This document shows positions 8,297 to 16,553 of a stretch of DNA of 64,000 nucleotides, piece after piece. Source of the stretch: an uncultured Aquabacterium sp. (GTDB lineage: Bacteria; Pseudomonadota; Gammaproteobacteria; Burkholderiales; Burkholderiaceae_C). The notes beneath the pieces were generated by a model. That model did not search any database and was not told the DNA's origin. It was given only the letters and a program-made list of their open reading frames with translations. Within the stretch, counting starts at the first letter, position 1, and each line of letters opens with the position of its first letter. The stretch is taken from assembly GCF_947366995.1 (NCBI RefSeq), contig NZ_CANBCC010000003.1, forward strand, positions 1 to 64,000, read 5' to 3'. Both the position numbers and the translations under genes were made by a program.

Positions 8297-8833
8297 TCAG
8301 GCGTTGGCAGCGGCGCGGCGACGCTTGTACAGCGCGGTGCCGACCAGGCCCAGGCCGCCCAGGGCCAGGGTCAGGGACTCGGGCTCGGGGACGGGGGCTG
8401 CGGTGATTTCCATCGAGTACGAACCCAGCGGGCCGGGGCCGGTGCCGATGACGTTGCCTTTGACAATCAGATAGAAGTGCGACGTCGGCGTCGTGAAGGT
8501 GTCCACGCTGAGCGAGTCAGCGCCAGCAACCGACGAAGGGGTGCCAGACCACAGCGGCGTGCCGGTGCTCGTATAGAAGGTCACGGCATCGGTGCCGAAG
8601 GTGATGTCCTTGACGTTCTTGAACTTCAGTTCGGTGAAGGCCCAGCCCACTTCGGCCTGCTGGTCCGGGAAGGACACCGGATCCAGGTAGTAGTCGTAGC
8701 GCTGCGTGAAGGTACCTGCCGTGGAGAACGTGGTGCTCGACTTGTAGACCTCGTAGGCCACCAGCGTTTCGGCCGAAGCGGCTGCGGCGGTCAGCGACAG
8801 GACTGCGGCAAGAGCCAGAGAAGACAATTTCAT
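8297..8833 (-). CDS. PEP-CTERM sorting domain-containing protein
   Basis: A 178-residue exported protein: signal peptide to about residue 21 (AAAASA), a beta-rich central part of unknown function, then a textbook C-terminal PEP-CTERM tail. The tail has VPEP at 148-151, a hydrophobic helix at 153-169 and KRRR at 170-173. Such tails are processed by exosortase (EpsH/XrtA type) in bacteria that make exopolysaccharide. The GSYSMEI stretch before the tail resembles the FxDxF-type PEP-CTERM group. No exosortase gene is in the window. GGGAG precedes the ATG. Confidence 0.88.
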   Translation of the reverse strand: MKLSSLALAAVLSLTAAAASAETLVAYEVYKSSTTFSTAGTFTQRYDYYLDPVSFPDQQAEVGWAFTELKFKNVKDITFGTDAVTFYTSTGTPLWSGTPSSVAGADSLSVDTFTTPTSHFYLIVKGNVIGTGPGPLGSYSMEITAAPVPEPESLTLALGGLGLVGTALYKRRRAAANA

Positions 8834-9162
8834 GAGGAACTCCCGGGTTGATGGAGAAGGAGAATTTCTTGGGCGTGCGTCCGTGACAGATCACACGATT
8901 TGATGCTGCCGATACATCCGGGGCCGGTCATTGCGAAACCGCAATCGGAAAAGCCCCCCCCCTCGGATGAAGGGGACCGGCACTCGACCTTCGGGGGAGA
9001 AGCAATGCCGTTTGCGGCATCCGCGCCGCTTAGGCGTAACCGCATGCAAGGCATTGCCATCCGACACATTTCATGGTCAAACTTGATGCTGGCTGTTGAC
9101 CCGCAGCAGCCCCGCAGCCCGCGCGGAAGACGGGCGTTCTGACAAACTTCAGGAGTGCCCCT
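8834..9162. other. 329-base intergenic region with several dyads and a C9 tract
   Basis: Divergent promoter region between the PEP-CTERM gene and the FNR-like regulator. It contains CGTGA-N4-TCACA (8882-8895), ATTGCG-N4-CGCAAT (8930-8945), ATGCCG-N4-CGGCAT (9005-9020), a run of nine C (8954-8962), and a wider repeat GCAATGCC/GGCATTGC (9002-9009 and 9050-9057). No gene is supported here. Confidence 0.6.
8930..8945. promoter_or_regulatory. Crp/FNR-type operator candidate
   Basis: ATTGCG-AAAC-CGCAAT is a perfect 6-4-6 dyad. The TTG-N8-CAA geometry with a 4-base centre is that of FNR, Dnr and NnrR sites. It lies between the PEP-CTERM gene and the gene for an FNR-like protein, which may bind it. 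Confidence 0.5.
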
Positions 9163-9882
9163 TTGACCGCCCTGCCCCCGCGCCTCCGCGCGTTGCCAGG
9201 CTCCGTGCACGACGCCATGCCGGCCTGCGCTGCATGCCCCACCCGGGGTACCTGCCTGTTCACCGGGCTGGGCGAGGGCCCGCTGGCCGACGGCGCACGT
9301 TCGAGCGTCACCAGCCGCGCCCTTCGTCTGGCCGAGCAGGTCGAGCGCGAAGGGCAGCCCGGCCTGCGGGTGCACGTGGTGCGGCAGGGCACGATCAAGC
9401 TGCAGCACCAGCACCCCAACGGCCACGTGCGGATCGTGCGGCTGCTGGGGCCCGGCCATGTGTTCGGGCTTGAGGCGCTGCTGCACGAGCCCTACAGCCA
9501 CGATGCCGCGGCCGTGGGGCAGGTCACCGTGTGCTCGGCGCCCAGCGGCGCGCTGCTGACGTGGGCAGACCATGACCCCCAGGCCTACGCCAACCTCATG
9601 CGGCACTGGAAGGCCAACGTCGACCAGGCCGATTTCGTGATCGACAGCCTGTCGACCGGCACGGCACGCGAACGCGTCTGGCGCCTGCTGCATCACCTCG
9701 CGCGCCACCAGCCGGGTGGCGCGTTCGTGGCCCCCTCGCGGGCCGACATGGGTGCGCTCCTGGGCCTGACGACGGAAACAGCGAGCCGCACGATGGCCGC
9801 GTTTGCCCGCGAAGGGGTGCTCACGGAACGGCGTGGGCTGATGTACCTGACCGCAGGGCGAGGTCACGCCGACGCGGCCTGA
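9163..9882 (+). CDS. FNR-like Crp/Fnr regulator with four iron-sulfur cysteines
   Basis: A 239-residue regulator. The effector domain carries C22, C25 and C31 (C-x2-C-x5-C) and C124. These match the spacing of the E. coli FNR ligands C20, C23, C29 and C122, including the 93-residue distance to the last one, so a [4Fe-4S] oxygen-sensing cluster is expected. The C-terminal helix-turn-helix includes GLTTETASR (about 201-209), keeping the E-x2-SR contacts of FNR. The start is TTG with AGGAG about 8 bases upstream. The gene converges on the CoA-transferase gene. The regulon is unknown; dyads in the upstream gap suggest autoregulation. Confidence 0.88.
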   Translation: MTALPPRLRALPGSVHDAMPACAACPTRGTCLFTGLGEGPLADGARSSVTSRALRLAEQVEREGQPGLRVHVVRQGTIKLQHQHPNGHVRIVRLLGPGHVFGLEALLHEPYSHDAAAVGQVTVCSAPSGALLTWADHDPQAYANLMRHWKANVDQADFVIDSLSTGTARERVWRLLHHLARHQPGGAFVAPSRADMGALLGLTTETASRTMAAFAREGVLTERRGLMYLTAGRGHADAA

Positions 9883-9888
9883 TGCCCT

Positions 9889-10929
9889 TCAGGCCACCGT
9901 GGCCCAGGGCGTCCCGCTGCGCTCCGCAAACAGCGGGTGACTCCGGGCTTCGGCCTGCGTCAGGACGGGGGTCACGCAGGCATCGGCGGAGGCGAAGCGC
10001 ACCGACCACTCGGCCAGCGTGCGGCCGCGCACCCGCGCGGCCACCTCGCCGCACAAGGCCCGCGCATCGGGGGCACCGGGCGGAATGCCGCGTTGCCAGT
10101 GGCGCTCCACCCAGTCAGGGCGCTCGAACACGGCACAGGCGGCACGCCAGAACTTGTGCTCCAGCGCCCCCACCGCGAGGTGGCGCCCGTCAGCCGTCTC
10201 GTAGAGCCGGTAACAGGGCAGGCCGCCGTTGAGCATGTCTTCACCCGCGCCAGGCGGGTGCCCGAGCACCGGGGCGAGCAAGGCGGCCGTGGCCTGCGGC
10301 ATCACCAGATGGGCGTGCAGCGCATGCGCCATGCTGACGTCGATGTGGCGGCCACGGCCGGTGCGCTGCGCCGCATGGAGGGCCGCCAGCACGGCAATCA
10401 CCGCCATCGAAGCCCCACCGGCCAGATCGCCCCACTGCACGTTCGGCAAGGCCAGCTCGCCGGTGGGCGCGCGGATCTGGTCCAGCACGCCCGACAAGGC
10501 CATGAAGTTCAGGTCGTGCCCGGCCTTGTCCGCCCACGCCCCGGTCTGGCCATACCCTGTGATGGACACCATCACCAGCCGCGGATGGCGCGCGTGCAGC
10601 GTGGCCGCGTCCAGGCCCATGCCGGCCAGCACGCCAGGGCGGAAACTGTCGAGCATCACGTCGGCGGTGGCCAGCAGGTCGCGCAGGCGCGCCAGGTCGT
10701 CCGGCGCGCGAAAGTCGATCTGGCGCGTGGCCTTGCCGTGGTTCAGCGCAGCAAACAGCGCGGGCAGGGAGCGGGCCGGATCCCCCTCCGGCGGCTCGAC
10801 CTTGATGACGTGGGCGCCCAGGTCGGCCAGCATGCGGGAACCAAAGGGCCCGGGCAGGTTGCGGCTCAGGTCCACCACGGTCACGCCCTCGAGCAGACCG
10901 ACCAGGCCGGCACCGGCCAGCGCGCTCAT
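9889..10929 (-). CDS. CaiB/BaiF family (type III) CoA transferase
   Basis: A 346-residue family III CoA transferase or alpha-methylacyl-CoA racemase relative, starting with the VVDLSRNLPGPF stretch and later IKVEPPEGDPAR. The HIDVSM motif carries the aspartate that forms the acyl-anhydride intermediate in this family. It is somewhat shorter than the usual 380-400 residues, which fits the racemase-like subgroup. Its start overlaps the bifunctional beta-oxidation gene stop by four bases (ATGA). It probably activates or epimerises the acyl chain that the operon degrades. Confidence 0.88.
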   Translation of the reverse strand: MSALAGAGLVGLLEGVTVVDLSRNLPGPFGSRMLADLGAHVIKVEPPEGDPARSLPALFAALNHGKATRQIDFRAPDDLARLRDLLATADVMLDSFRPGVLAGMGLDAATLHARHPRLVMVSITGYGQTGAWADKAGHDLNFMALSGVLDQIRAPTGELALPNVQWGDLAGGASMAVIAVLAALHAAQRTGRGRHIDVSMAHALHAHLVMPQATAALLAPVLGHPPGAGEDMLNGGLPCYRLYETADGRHLAVGALEHKFWRAACAVFERPDWVERHWQRGIPPGAPDARALCGEVAARVRGRTLAEWSVRFASADACVTPVLTQAEARSHPLFAERSGTPWATVA

Positions 10930-13076
10930 GCGGTGCCCTCGAACAGGCGGCCCTCATCGGCCATCTGCACCACACAGGCCGCAGGCTCAAAGCGTGAGCC
11001 ATGTCGCTGCGCCAGCTCACGTGCCCGCTCGACAAAGCGCGCCGGACCCACCGCATTGATGAACTGCAGCGCGCCGCCGTGGTGCGGCGCAAAGCCCCAG
11101 CCGAAGATCGAGCCGATGTTGGCATCGGCCACCGAGCGCACCACGCCCTCTTCGAAACAGCGTGCCGCTTCGTTGGCCTGGGCGTAGAGCAGCCGGTCCA
11201 CCAGCTCGGCCTGAGCGGGCTGGTCGACACACGGCGGGTACAGCGTAGTCAACGCAGGCCACAGGCGCTTGTCCTTGCCGCTGTAGTCGTAGAAGCCCTG
11301 GCTGGCCTTCTTGCCGACGCGGCCATGCGTGGCCCCCACATTCACCAGCACCGCATGGGCCGGGTGCACGGGCACCGGCTTGCCTTCCGCTTCCAGGTCC
11401 TTGCGGGTCTGCTCGGCAATGTGCAGCGACAGGCTCAGCGAGACCTCGTCCTGCAGCGCCAGCGGCGGCATCGGCATGCCGGCCTTCAGCCCGGCCACCT
11501 CGATCGAGCGCGGGTGCACGCCCTCGCCCAGCATCGCAATGCCCTCCATGATGTAGGTGGCGAACACGCGCGAGGTGTAGAAGCCGCGCCGGTCGTTGAC
11601 CACGATGGGCGTCTTGCCGATCTGGCGCACATAGTCGAAGCCGCGGGCGAGCGTGGCGTCGCTGGTCTTCGCACCCACGATGATCTCGACCAGCGGCATC
11701 TTGTCGACCGGCGAGAAGAAGTGCAGTCCGATGAACTGGTCCGGCCGGACACTGGCCTCGGCCAGGCCGGTGATGGGCAGCGTCGAGGTGTTGGACGCAT
11801 ACACCGCCGTGGCCGGGATCACCGCCTCGGCCTGCTCCGTGCAGCGGGCCTTGATGCCCCGGTCTTCGAACACGGCCTCGATGACCAGATCGCAGCCGGC
11901 CAGGTCTTCATACCGCGTGGTGGGCTGGATGCGGGCCAGCAACGCATCGCGCTTGTCGGGCGTGCTCTTGCCGCGTGCGATGGCCTTGTCCAGCAGGCCT
12001 TGCGAATAGGCCTTGCCCTTGTCGGCCTGCTCGATGGTGGTGTCCAGCAGCACCACCTCGATGCCGGCCTTGGCCGACACATACGCAATGCCCGCGCCCA
12101 TCATGCCGGCGCCGAGGATGCCGACCTTCTTCACCGTGGACTCCGGCAGACCGGCCGGGCGCGACTGGCCCTTCTTGATGGCGTTGAGCTGGTGCCACAG
12201 CGTGCCGATCAGGTTGCGGCTGGTCTGCGAGACGACGCAGGCGGCGAAGTAGCGCGACTCGATCTGGCAGCCGGCGTCGAAATCGAGCAGGCCACCTTCG
12301 AACAGGCAGCTCATGATGTGGGTGAGCGCCGGATGGTTGCCGTGCGCCTTGGCATTCGCCATCGAGGGCGCGATGGCCAGCACCTGCACCACCGCCGGGC
12401 TCTTGCTGTCGCCACCGGGGATGCGGAAGCCCTTGGTGTCCCACGGCTGCGTGGGCTTCGGGTTGGCACGACACCACGCCCTGGCCTGGGCGAGCAGATC
12501 GTCACGGGTGGCGGCCAGCGCCGTGACGAGGCCCATCTCCAGCGCTTTCCGGGCACCCAGTTCCTTGCCCTGGGTGATGAGGTCCATGGCCTTCTGGATG
12601 CCCACCAGCCGCAGCACACGTTGCGTGCCGCCGCCCCCCGGCAGCAGGCCCAGCTTCACTTCGGGCAGGCCGAGTTTCAGCTTCGGATCACTGAGCGCGA
12701 TGCGGGCGTGGCAGGCCAGCGCCAGCTCCAGGCCACCGCCCAGCGCCGTGCCGTTGAGTGCGGCCACCACAGGCTTGCCACAGGTTTCCATGCGGCGCAG
12801 CAGGCGCTTGAGGTCTTCGCACAGCGCAAAGGCTTCTTCCGCCGTGCGGATCTGGGCGAGCTGGTCGATGTCGGCGCCCACCACGAAGGTCGGCTTGGCC
12901 GAGGTCAGCACCAGGCCCTTGAGCGTGGCGTCGGTTTCCAGCTGGTCCACCAGCCGGGCAAAGGGTTCGAGCAGCACCGGGTTGAGCACGTTCATCGCGC
13001 GGCCCGGCATGTCGAGGGTCACGAGGCCGATGCCGTCGGCGTCCACCTCGAGCGTGAAGGCGTTGTTCTGGATCAT
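10926..13076 (-). CDS. Bifunctional enoyl-CoA hydratase / 3-hydroxyacyl-CoA dehydrogenase (FadB/FadJ type)
   Basis: A 716-residue two-domain beta-oxidation enzyme. The N-terminal crotonase domain has ALGGGLEL with E117 and [14 protein letters not shown] with E139 as the hydratase glutamates. The NAD-binding dehydrogenase domain begins near residue 317 with GAGMMGAG at 322-329. Length matches FadJ. The frame extends 22 codons further upstream, but MIQNNAFTL with AAAGG about 9 bases before it is the sound start. It is coupled to the CoA transferase downstream and lies 17 bases after the thiolase gene. It hydrates enoyl-CoA and oxidises the hydroxyacyl-CoA. Confidence 0.93.
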   Translation of the reverse strand: MIQNNAFTLEVDADGIGLVTLDMPGRAMNVLNPVLLEPFARLVDQLETDATLKGLVLTSAKPTFVVGADIDQLAQIRTAEEAFALCEDLKRLLRRMETCGKPVVAALNGTALGGGLELALACHARIALSDPKLKLGLPEVKLGLLPGGGGTQRVLRLVGIQKAMDLITQGKELGARKALEMGLVTALAATRDDLLAQARAWCRANPKPTQPWDTKGFRIPGGDSKSPAVVQVLAIAPSMANAKAHGNHPALTHIMSCLFEGGLLDFDAGCQIESRYFAACVVSQTSRNLIGTLWHQLNAIKKGQSRPAGLPESTVKKVGILGAGMMGAGIAYVSAKAGIEVVLLDTTIEQADKGKAYSQGLLDKAIARGKSTPDKRDALLARIQPTTRYEDLAGCDLVIEAVFEDRGIKARCTEQAEAVIPATAVYASNTSTLPITGLAEASVRPDQFIGLHFFSPVDKMPLVEIIVGAKTSDATLARGFDYVRQIGKTPIVVNDRRGFYTSRVFATYIMEGIAMLGEGVHPRSIEVAGLKAGMPMPPLALQDEVSLSLSLHIAEQTRKDLEAEGKPVPVHPAHAVLVNVGATHGRVGKKASQGFYDYSGKDKRLWPALTTLYPPCVDQPAQAELVDRLLYAQANEAARCFEEGVVRSVADANIGSIFGWGFAPHHGGALQFINAVGPARFVERARELAQRHGSRFEPAACVVQMADEGRLFEGTA

Positions 13077-13093
13077 GTGATGAGCCTTTCCGT

Positions 13094-14299
13094 TCAGACG
13101 CGTTCGATGACGGTGGCGATGCCCATGCCGGCACCGATGCACAGCGTGGCCAGCGCGGTGGCCTTGCCGGTGCGCTCGAGTTCATCCAGCGCGGTGCCGA
13201 GGATGATGGCGCCGGTGGCACCCAGCGGGTGGCCCAGCGCGATGGCGCCACCGTTGACGTTGACGCGGTCCAGCGGCACGCCCAGGTCGCGCGCCGTCTT
13301 CATCGGCACGGTGGCAAAGGCCTCGTTGATCTCCCACAGGTCGATGTCGCCCGGCGTCATGCCGAGCTTGTCGAGCGCCTTGCGACAGGCCGGCGTGGGG
13401 CCGGTCAGCATGATGGTGGGCTCGGAGCCGATGACGGCACACATGCGCACGCGGGCGCGCGGCTTGAGGCCTGCCTTGTCACCGGCCTGCTTGCTGCCGA
13501 GCAGCACCAGCGCCGCGCCATCGACGATGCCCGACGAGTTGCCGGCGTGGTGCACGTGCTGGATCTGTTCGAGGGTGGTGTACTTGTCGAGCGCGGTGGC
13601 GTCGAAGCCCATGTGGCCCATCATCTCGAACGACGCGTTCAGCTTGGCCAGCGTCTCGACCGAGGTGCCGGGGCGCACGGTCTCGTCGCGGTCGAGCAGC
13701 ATCAGGCCGTTCAGATCGTGCACGGGCACGACCGACTTCGCAAAGCGACCCTCGGCCTGCGCGGCGGCCGCACGGCGGTGGGATTCGGCGGCATAGACGT
13801 CGAGCTCGGTGCGGCTGAAGCCTTCCAGCGTGGCGATCAGGTCGGCGCTGATGCCCTGCGGCACGAAGGCCGTGCCGGTGTTGATGCGCGGGTCCATGAC
13901 CCAGGCGCCGCCGTCGCTGCCCATGGGCCAGCGGCTCATCGATTCGACGCCGCCGGCCACGACCATGTCTTCCATGCCGGACATGATCTTGGCGGCGGCC
14001 AGGTTCACGGCCTCGAGGCCCGAGGCACAGAAGCGCGACAGCGTCACGCCGGCCACCGTCTGGGCCCAGCCGGCATCGAGCACGGCGGTGCGCGCGATGT
14101 CGGCGCCCTGCTCGCCCACCGGCGTCACACAGCCCAGCACCACGTCGTCCACCAGCGCGGTGTCGAGCTGGTTGCGCTGCTGCAGCGCCCGCAGCAGCGT
14201 GCGCAGCAACCACACCGGCGTGGCCTGGTGCAGGCTGCCGTCCTTCTTGCCCTTGCCGCGCGGCGTGCGCACGGCGTCGTAAACATAGGCTTCGGTCAT
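13094..14299 (-). CDS. Acetyl-CoA C-acyltransferase (thiolase)
   Basis: A 401-residue thiolase. The nucleophilic cysteine is C91 in [10 protein letters not shown], the histidine lies in [15 protein letters not shown], and the second active-site cysteine is C387 in CIGAGMG near the C-terminus. GAGGA sits five bases before the ATG. It carries out the final cleavage of 3-ketoacyl-CoA for the same acyl-CoA as its operon partners. With the neighbouring dehydrogenase and FadJ-type enzyme, one complete beta-oxidation cycle is encoded together. Confidence 0.94.
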   Translation of the reverse strand: MTEAYVYDAVRTPRGKGKKDGSLHQATPVWLLRTLLRALQQRNQLDTALVDDVVLGCVTPVGEQGADIARTAVLDAGWAQTVAGVTLSRFCASGLEAVNLAAAKIMSGMEDMVVAGGVESMSRWPMGSDGGAWVMDPRINTGTAFVPQGISADLIATLEGFSRTELDVYAAESHRRAAAAQAEGRFAKSVVPVHDLNGLMLLDRDETVRPGTSVETLAKLNASFEMMGHMGFDATALDKYTTLEQIQHVHHAGNSSGIVDGAALVLLGSKQAGDKAGLKPRARVRMCAVIGSEPTIMLTGPTPACRKALDKLGMTPGDIDLWEINEAFATVPMKTARDLGVPLDRVNVNGGAIALGHPLGATGAIILGTALDELERTGKATALATLCIGAGMGIATVIERV

Positions 14300-14361
14300 G
14301 AGGGTTCCTCGGCTACAGAATTTCGTGGGTGAACTCGGCCTCTCGGGCGGATGCAGCCGCG

Positions 14362-15516
14362 TCACAAGAAACGAGAAGCCAGTTCCTTCATGATCTCGTT
14401 GGTGCCGCCATAGATGCGCTGCACGCGCGCGTCGGCCCACACACGGGCGATCGGGTACTCGCGCATGTAGCCATAGCCGCCGAACAGCTGCAGGCATTCG
14501 TCGGCCAGCTTGAACTGGTGCTCGGTCACGTAGTACTTCAGCAGCGCCGCACGGTCCACGCCCAGCTTGCCCTGCAGGTGGGCCACCACGGCCGCATCGG
14601 TCATGGCCTGGCAGGCCAGCAGCATGGCCTGGCACTCGGCCAGCTTGAAGCGGCTGTTCTGGAAGCTGAACACCGGCTTGCCGAAGGCCTTGCGCTCCTT
14701 GGTGTAGGCCAGCGTCTCCTTCATCGCGAACTGCATCGCGGCCACGCCGGCCAGCGCCACGATCAGACGCTCCTGCGGCAGCTCCTGCATCAGCTGGAAG
14801 AAGCCCTGCCCCTCGGTGCCGCCCAGCAGGTTTTCCTTCGGCACCACCATGTCGTCGAAGAACAGCTCCGAGGTGTCCTGCGCCTCCATGCCCAGCTTGT
14901 CGAGGTTGCGCCCGCGGCGGAAGCCCTGCACCTCGTCGGTCTCGACCACCATCAGCGACACGCCGTGCGCGCCCTCGTCCTTGTTGGTCTTGGTGACCAC
15001 GATGACGAGGTTGGCCAGTTGGCCGTTGGTGATGAAGGTCTTGCTGCCGTTGATGCGGTAGGTGTCGCCCTCGCGCAGCGCCAGCGTGCGCACGCCCTGC
15101 AGGTCCGATCCGGTACCCGGCTCGGTCATCGCGATGGCGCCCACCAGCTCGCCGGTGGCCAGGCGGGGCAGCCAGCGGCGCTTCTGCTCTTCGGTGCCGT
15201 AATGCAGGATGTAGGGCGCGACGATGCCCGAATGCAGCGAGCCGCCAAAGCCGCTCTGGCCGGCCGCGCCCTGCGCCAGGATCAGCGCGGCCTCGTGCCC
15301 GAAATCGCCGCCACCACCGCCGTACTCCTCGGGGATGCCGGCGCACAGAAAGCCCTGCTCGCCCGCCTCACGCCAGGCCGCCCGGTCCATCATGCCCTGC
15401 GCGCGCCAGGCCTCGTCACGCGGCCCCCATTGCTCGGTGAAGAAGCGGGTGGCCGAGTCGAGCAGCATCTGGTGTTCGTCGGTCATCCACGGGGCGGCAA
15501 AGCAGTCGATGGTCAT
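14362..15516 (-). CDS. Acyl-CoA dehydrogenase
   Basis: A 384-residue flavin-dependent acyl-CoA dehydrogenase of normal length. It has the family signature region [13 protein letters not shown] and the C-terminal [27 protein letters not shown] block that carries family flavin and substrate contacts. It is the promoter-proximal gene of the beta-oxidation operon; AGGAG lies just before the ATG. A TetR gene is divergent upstream, with matching operator candidates in the gap. It catalyses the first oxidation of the pathway; chain specificity is not evident. Confidence 0.93.
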   Translation of the reverse strand: MTIDCFAAPWMTDEHQMLLDSATRFFTEQWGPRDEAWRAQGMMDRAAWREAGEQGFLCAGIPEEYGGGGGDFGHEAALILAQGAAGQSGFGGSLHSGIVAPYILHYGTEEQKRRWLPRLATGELVGAIAMTEPGTGSDLQGVRTLALREGDTYRINGSKTFITNGQLANLVIVVTKTNKDEGAHGVSLMVVETDEVQGFRRGRNLDKLGMEAQDTSELFFDDMVVPKENLLGGTEGQGFFQLMQELPQERLIVALAGVAAMQFAMKETLAYTKERKAFGKPVFSFQNSRFKLAECQAMLLACQAMTDAAVVAHLQGKLGVDRAALLKYYVTEHQFKLADECLQLFGGYGYMREYPIARVWADARVQRIYGGTNEIMKELASRFL

Positions 15517-15589
15517 GGTGTCTCCTGAAGGTCGGGCCGCACACGGCCGCGTTGGGCATGCCCCGCCGCATGAGACCCGGCCCAAAACA

Positions 15590-15603
15590 GTAATCTGGAT
15601 TAC
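15590..15603. promoter_or_regulatory. TetR operator candidate, operon side
   Basis: GTAATCTGGATTAC has perfect 6-base arms around TG. It lies 74 bases upstream of the acyl-CoA dehydrogenase start. A related copy is at 15768-15781. Confidence 0.6.
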
Positions 15604-15767
15604 CGCACGAAGAGCGGGTCGCCACTCGGGCTTCGGGGTGCCGCCGCGACACCGATGTCGCAGCGGATCCCTTTGCAGCAAGGTTCTTGTCGGGTTCCGA
15701 TCTTGGTGAGCTGGACGCCCTCCGGCAAGAGGCCGAACCCGCTTTTCTTCAAACAGGCGTTCATTTG

Positions 15768-15781
15768 GTAAGATGGATTTC
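15768..15781. promoter_or_regulatory. TetR operator candidate, regulator side
   Basis: GTAAGATGGATTTC matches 11 of 14 bases of the palindrome at 15590-15603. It overlaps TAAGAT, a -10-like element 30 bases before the TetR ATG, so binding would block the regulator's own promoter. Confidence 0.5.
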
Positions 15782-15803
15782 CACTCTGGAACGCAGTCTT
15801 GCC

Positions 15804-16478
15804 ATGAAGTCCGCCGCCGCATCGCCCGACATCGGGCGCGCGCCCCCTCCGTCCGATGCGGACGACCGCCGTGCGGCCCTGGCCCGCATGCGCCCCGAAA
15901 CGCTGGGCCGCATCGAGAAGGCGGTGCTGTCGCTGTTCTCGCAACGCGACTTCCACGAGGTGAGCCTGCTCGACGTCGCCAAGGCCGCCAACGTGTCGCT
16001 GCAGACCATCTACAAGTACTTCGGCAGCAAGGAAGTGCTGGTCTACGCCATGCTCGACGTGATGCTGGGTCGACTGGCCGAGCGCATGATCGACCACCTG
16101 CAGGGCATCGACGACGCGCGCGAGCGGCTGCGCAAGACGTGCTGGGTCACGCTCGACTACATGGACAAGCATCCGGCGGTGATGCTGCTGCTGTTCACCG
16201 CCGTGCCCGTCTCGCGCCATCGCCACATCCGCGTGTACGAAAGTCCGGAGCTGATGGGCGCCTTCCTGGGCGTGTTCAAGGACGGGCAGGCCCGGGGGGT
16301 GCTGAACAACCAGGTGTCCCACAAGGTGCTGCTCGACGTCTTCATGGGCATCGTCGGCCGGGTGGTGCTGATGCACATCGTGCGGGGCGAGCAGCAACCG
16401 CTCGTGGCCCAGTTCGACGCGCTCTTCGGCATCCTGTGGCGGGCGATGTCCATGCCGGACGAACGGCCTGCGGGCTGA
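15804..16478 (+). CDS. TetR family regulator of the beta-oxidation operon
   Basis: A 224-residue TetR regulator with the helix-turn-helix SLLDVAKAANVSLQTIYKYF in its N-terminal third and a divergent ligand-binding C-terminus. I start it at MKSAAASPD because a -10-like element and an operator candidate lie just upstream. An in-frame start at 15687 would put the promoter inside the gene. It is divergent from the acyl-CoA dehydrogenase operon and probably represses it until an acyl-CoA ligand binds, by analogy with FadR/PaaR-type TetR proteins. Confidence 0.87.
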   Translation: MKSAAASPDIGRAPPPSDADDRRAALARMRPETLGRIEKAVLSLFSQRDFHEVSLLDVAKAANVSLQTIYKYFGSKEVLVYAMLDVMLGRLAERMIDHLQGIDDARERLRKTCWVTLDYMDKHPAVMLLLFTAVPVSRHRHIRVYESPELMGAFLGVFKDGQARGVLNNQVSHKVLLDVFMGIVGRVVLMHIVRGEQQPLVAQFDALFGILWRAMSMPDERPAG

Positions 16479-16553
16479 ACCCCACGCCGCCCACGGCGGA
16501 GCCTTTCTAGAATGGGGCAAGCCCACGCCCCCTCACGCAGGAAAGACCCCGCC

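Larger units (their letters stand above)
15517..15803. other. Divergent control region of the beta-oxidation operon and tetR
   Basis: A 287-base gap with no credible gene. It contains two related 14-base sites (15590-15603 and 15768-15781), one next to each divergent transcription unit. Confidence 0.6.

Noticed and set aside
8882-8895. Classical CRP site
   Set aside because: The half-sites look CRP-like, but the centre is 4 bases rather than 6. I keep it only as an FNR-spaced dyad.
9002-9057. GCAATGCC/GGCATTGC as a riboswitch-like stem
   Set aside because: The arms are 40 bases apart with no supporting inner pairing and no known riboswitch core.
14300-15346. N-terminal extension of the thiolase gene through the acyl-CoA dehydrogenase gene
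   Set aside because: It is out-of-frame reading of the dehydrogenase. The ATG at 14299 has a GAGGA site and a standard thiolase N-terminus.
15687-15803. Longer N-terminus for the TetR regulator beside the beta-oxidation operon
   Set aside because: It would place the -10-like element and the operator copy inside the coding region and adds residues unlike the family.
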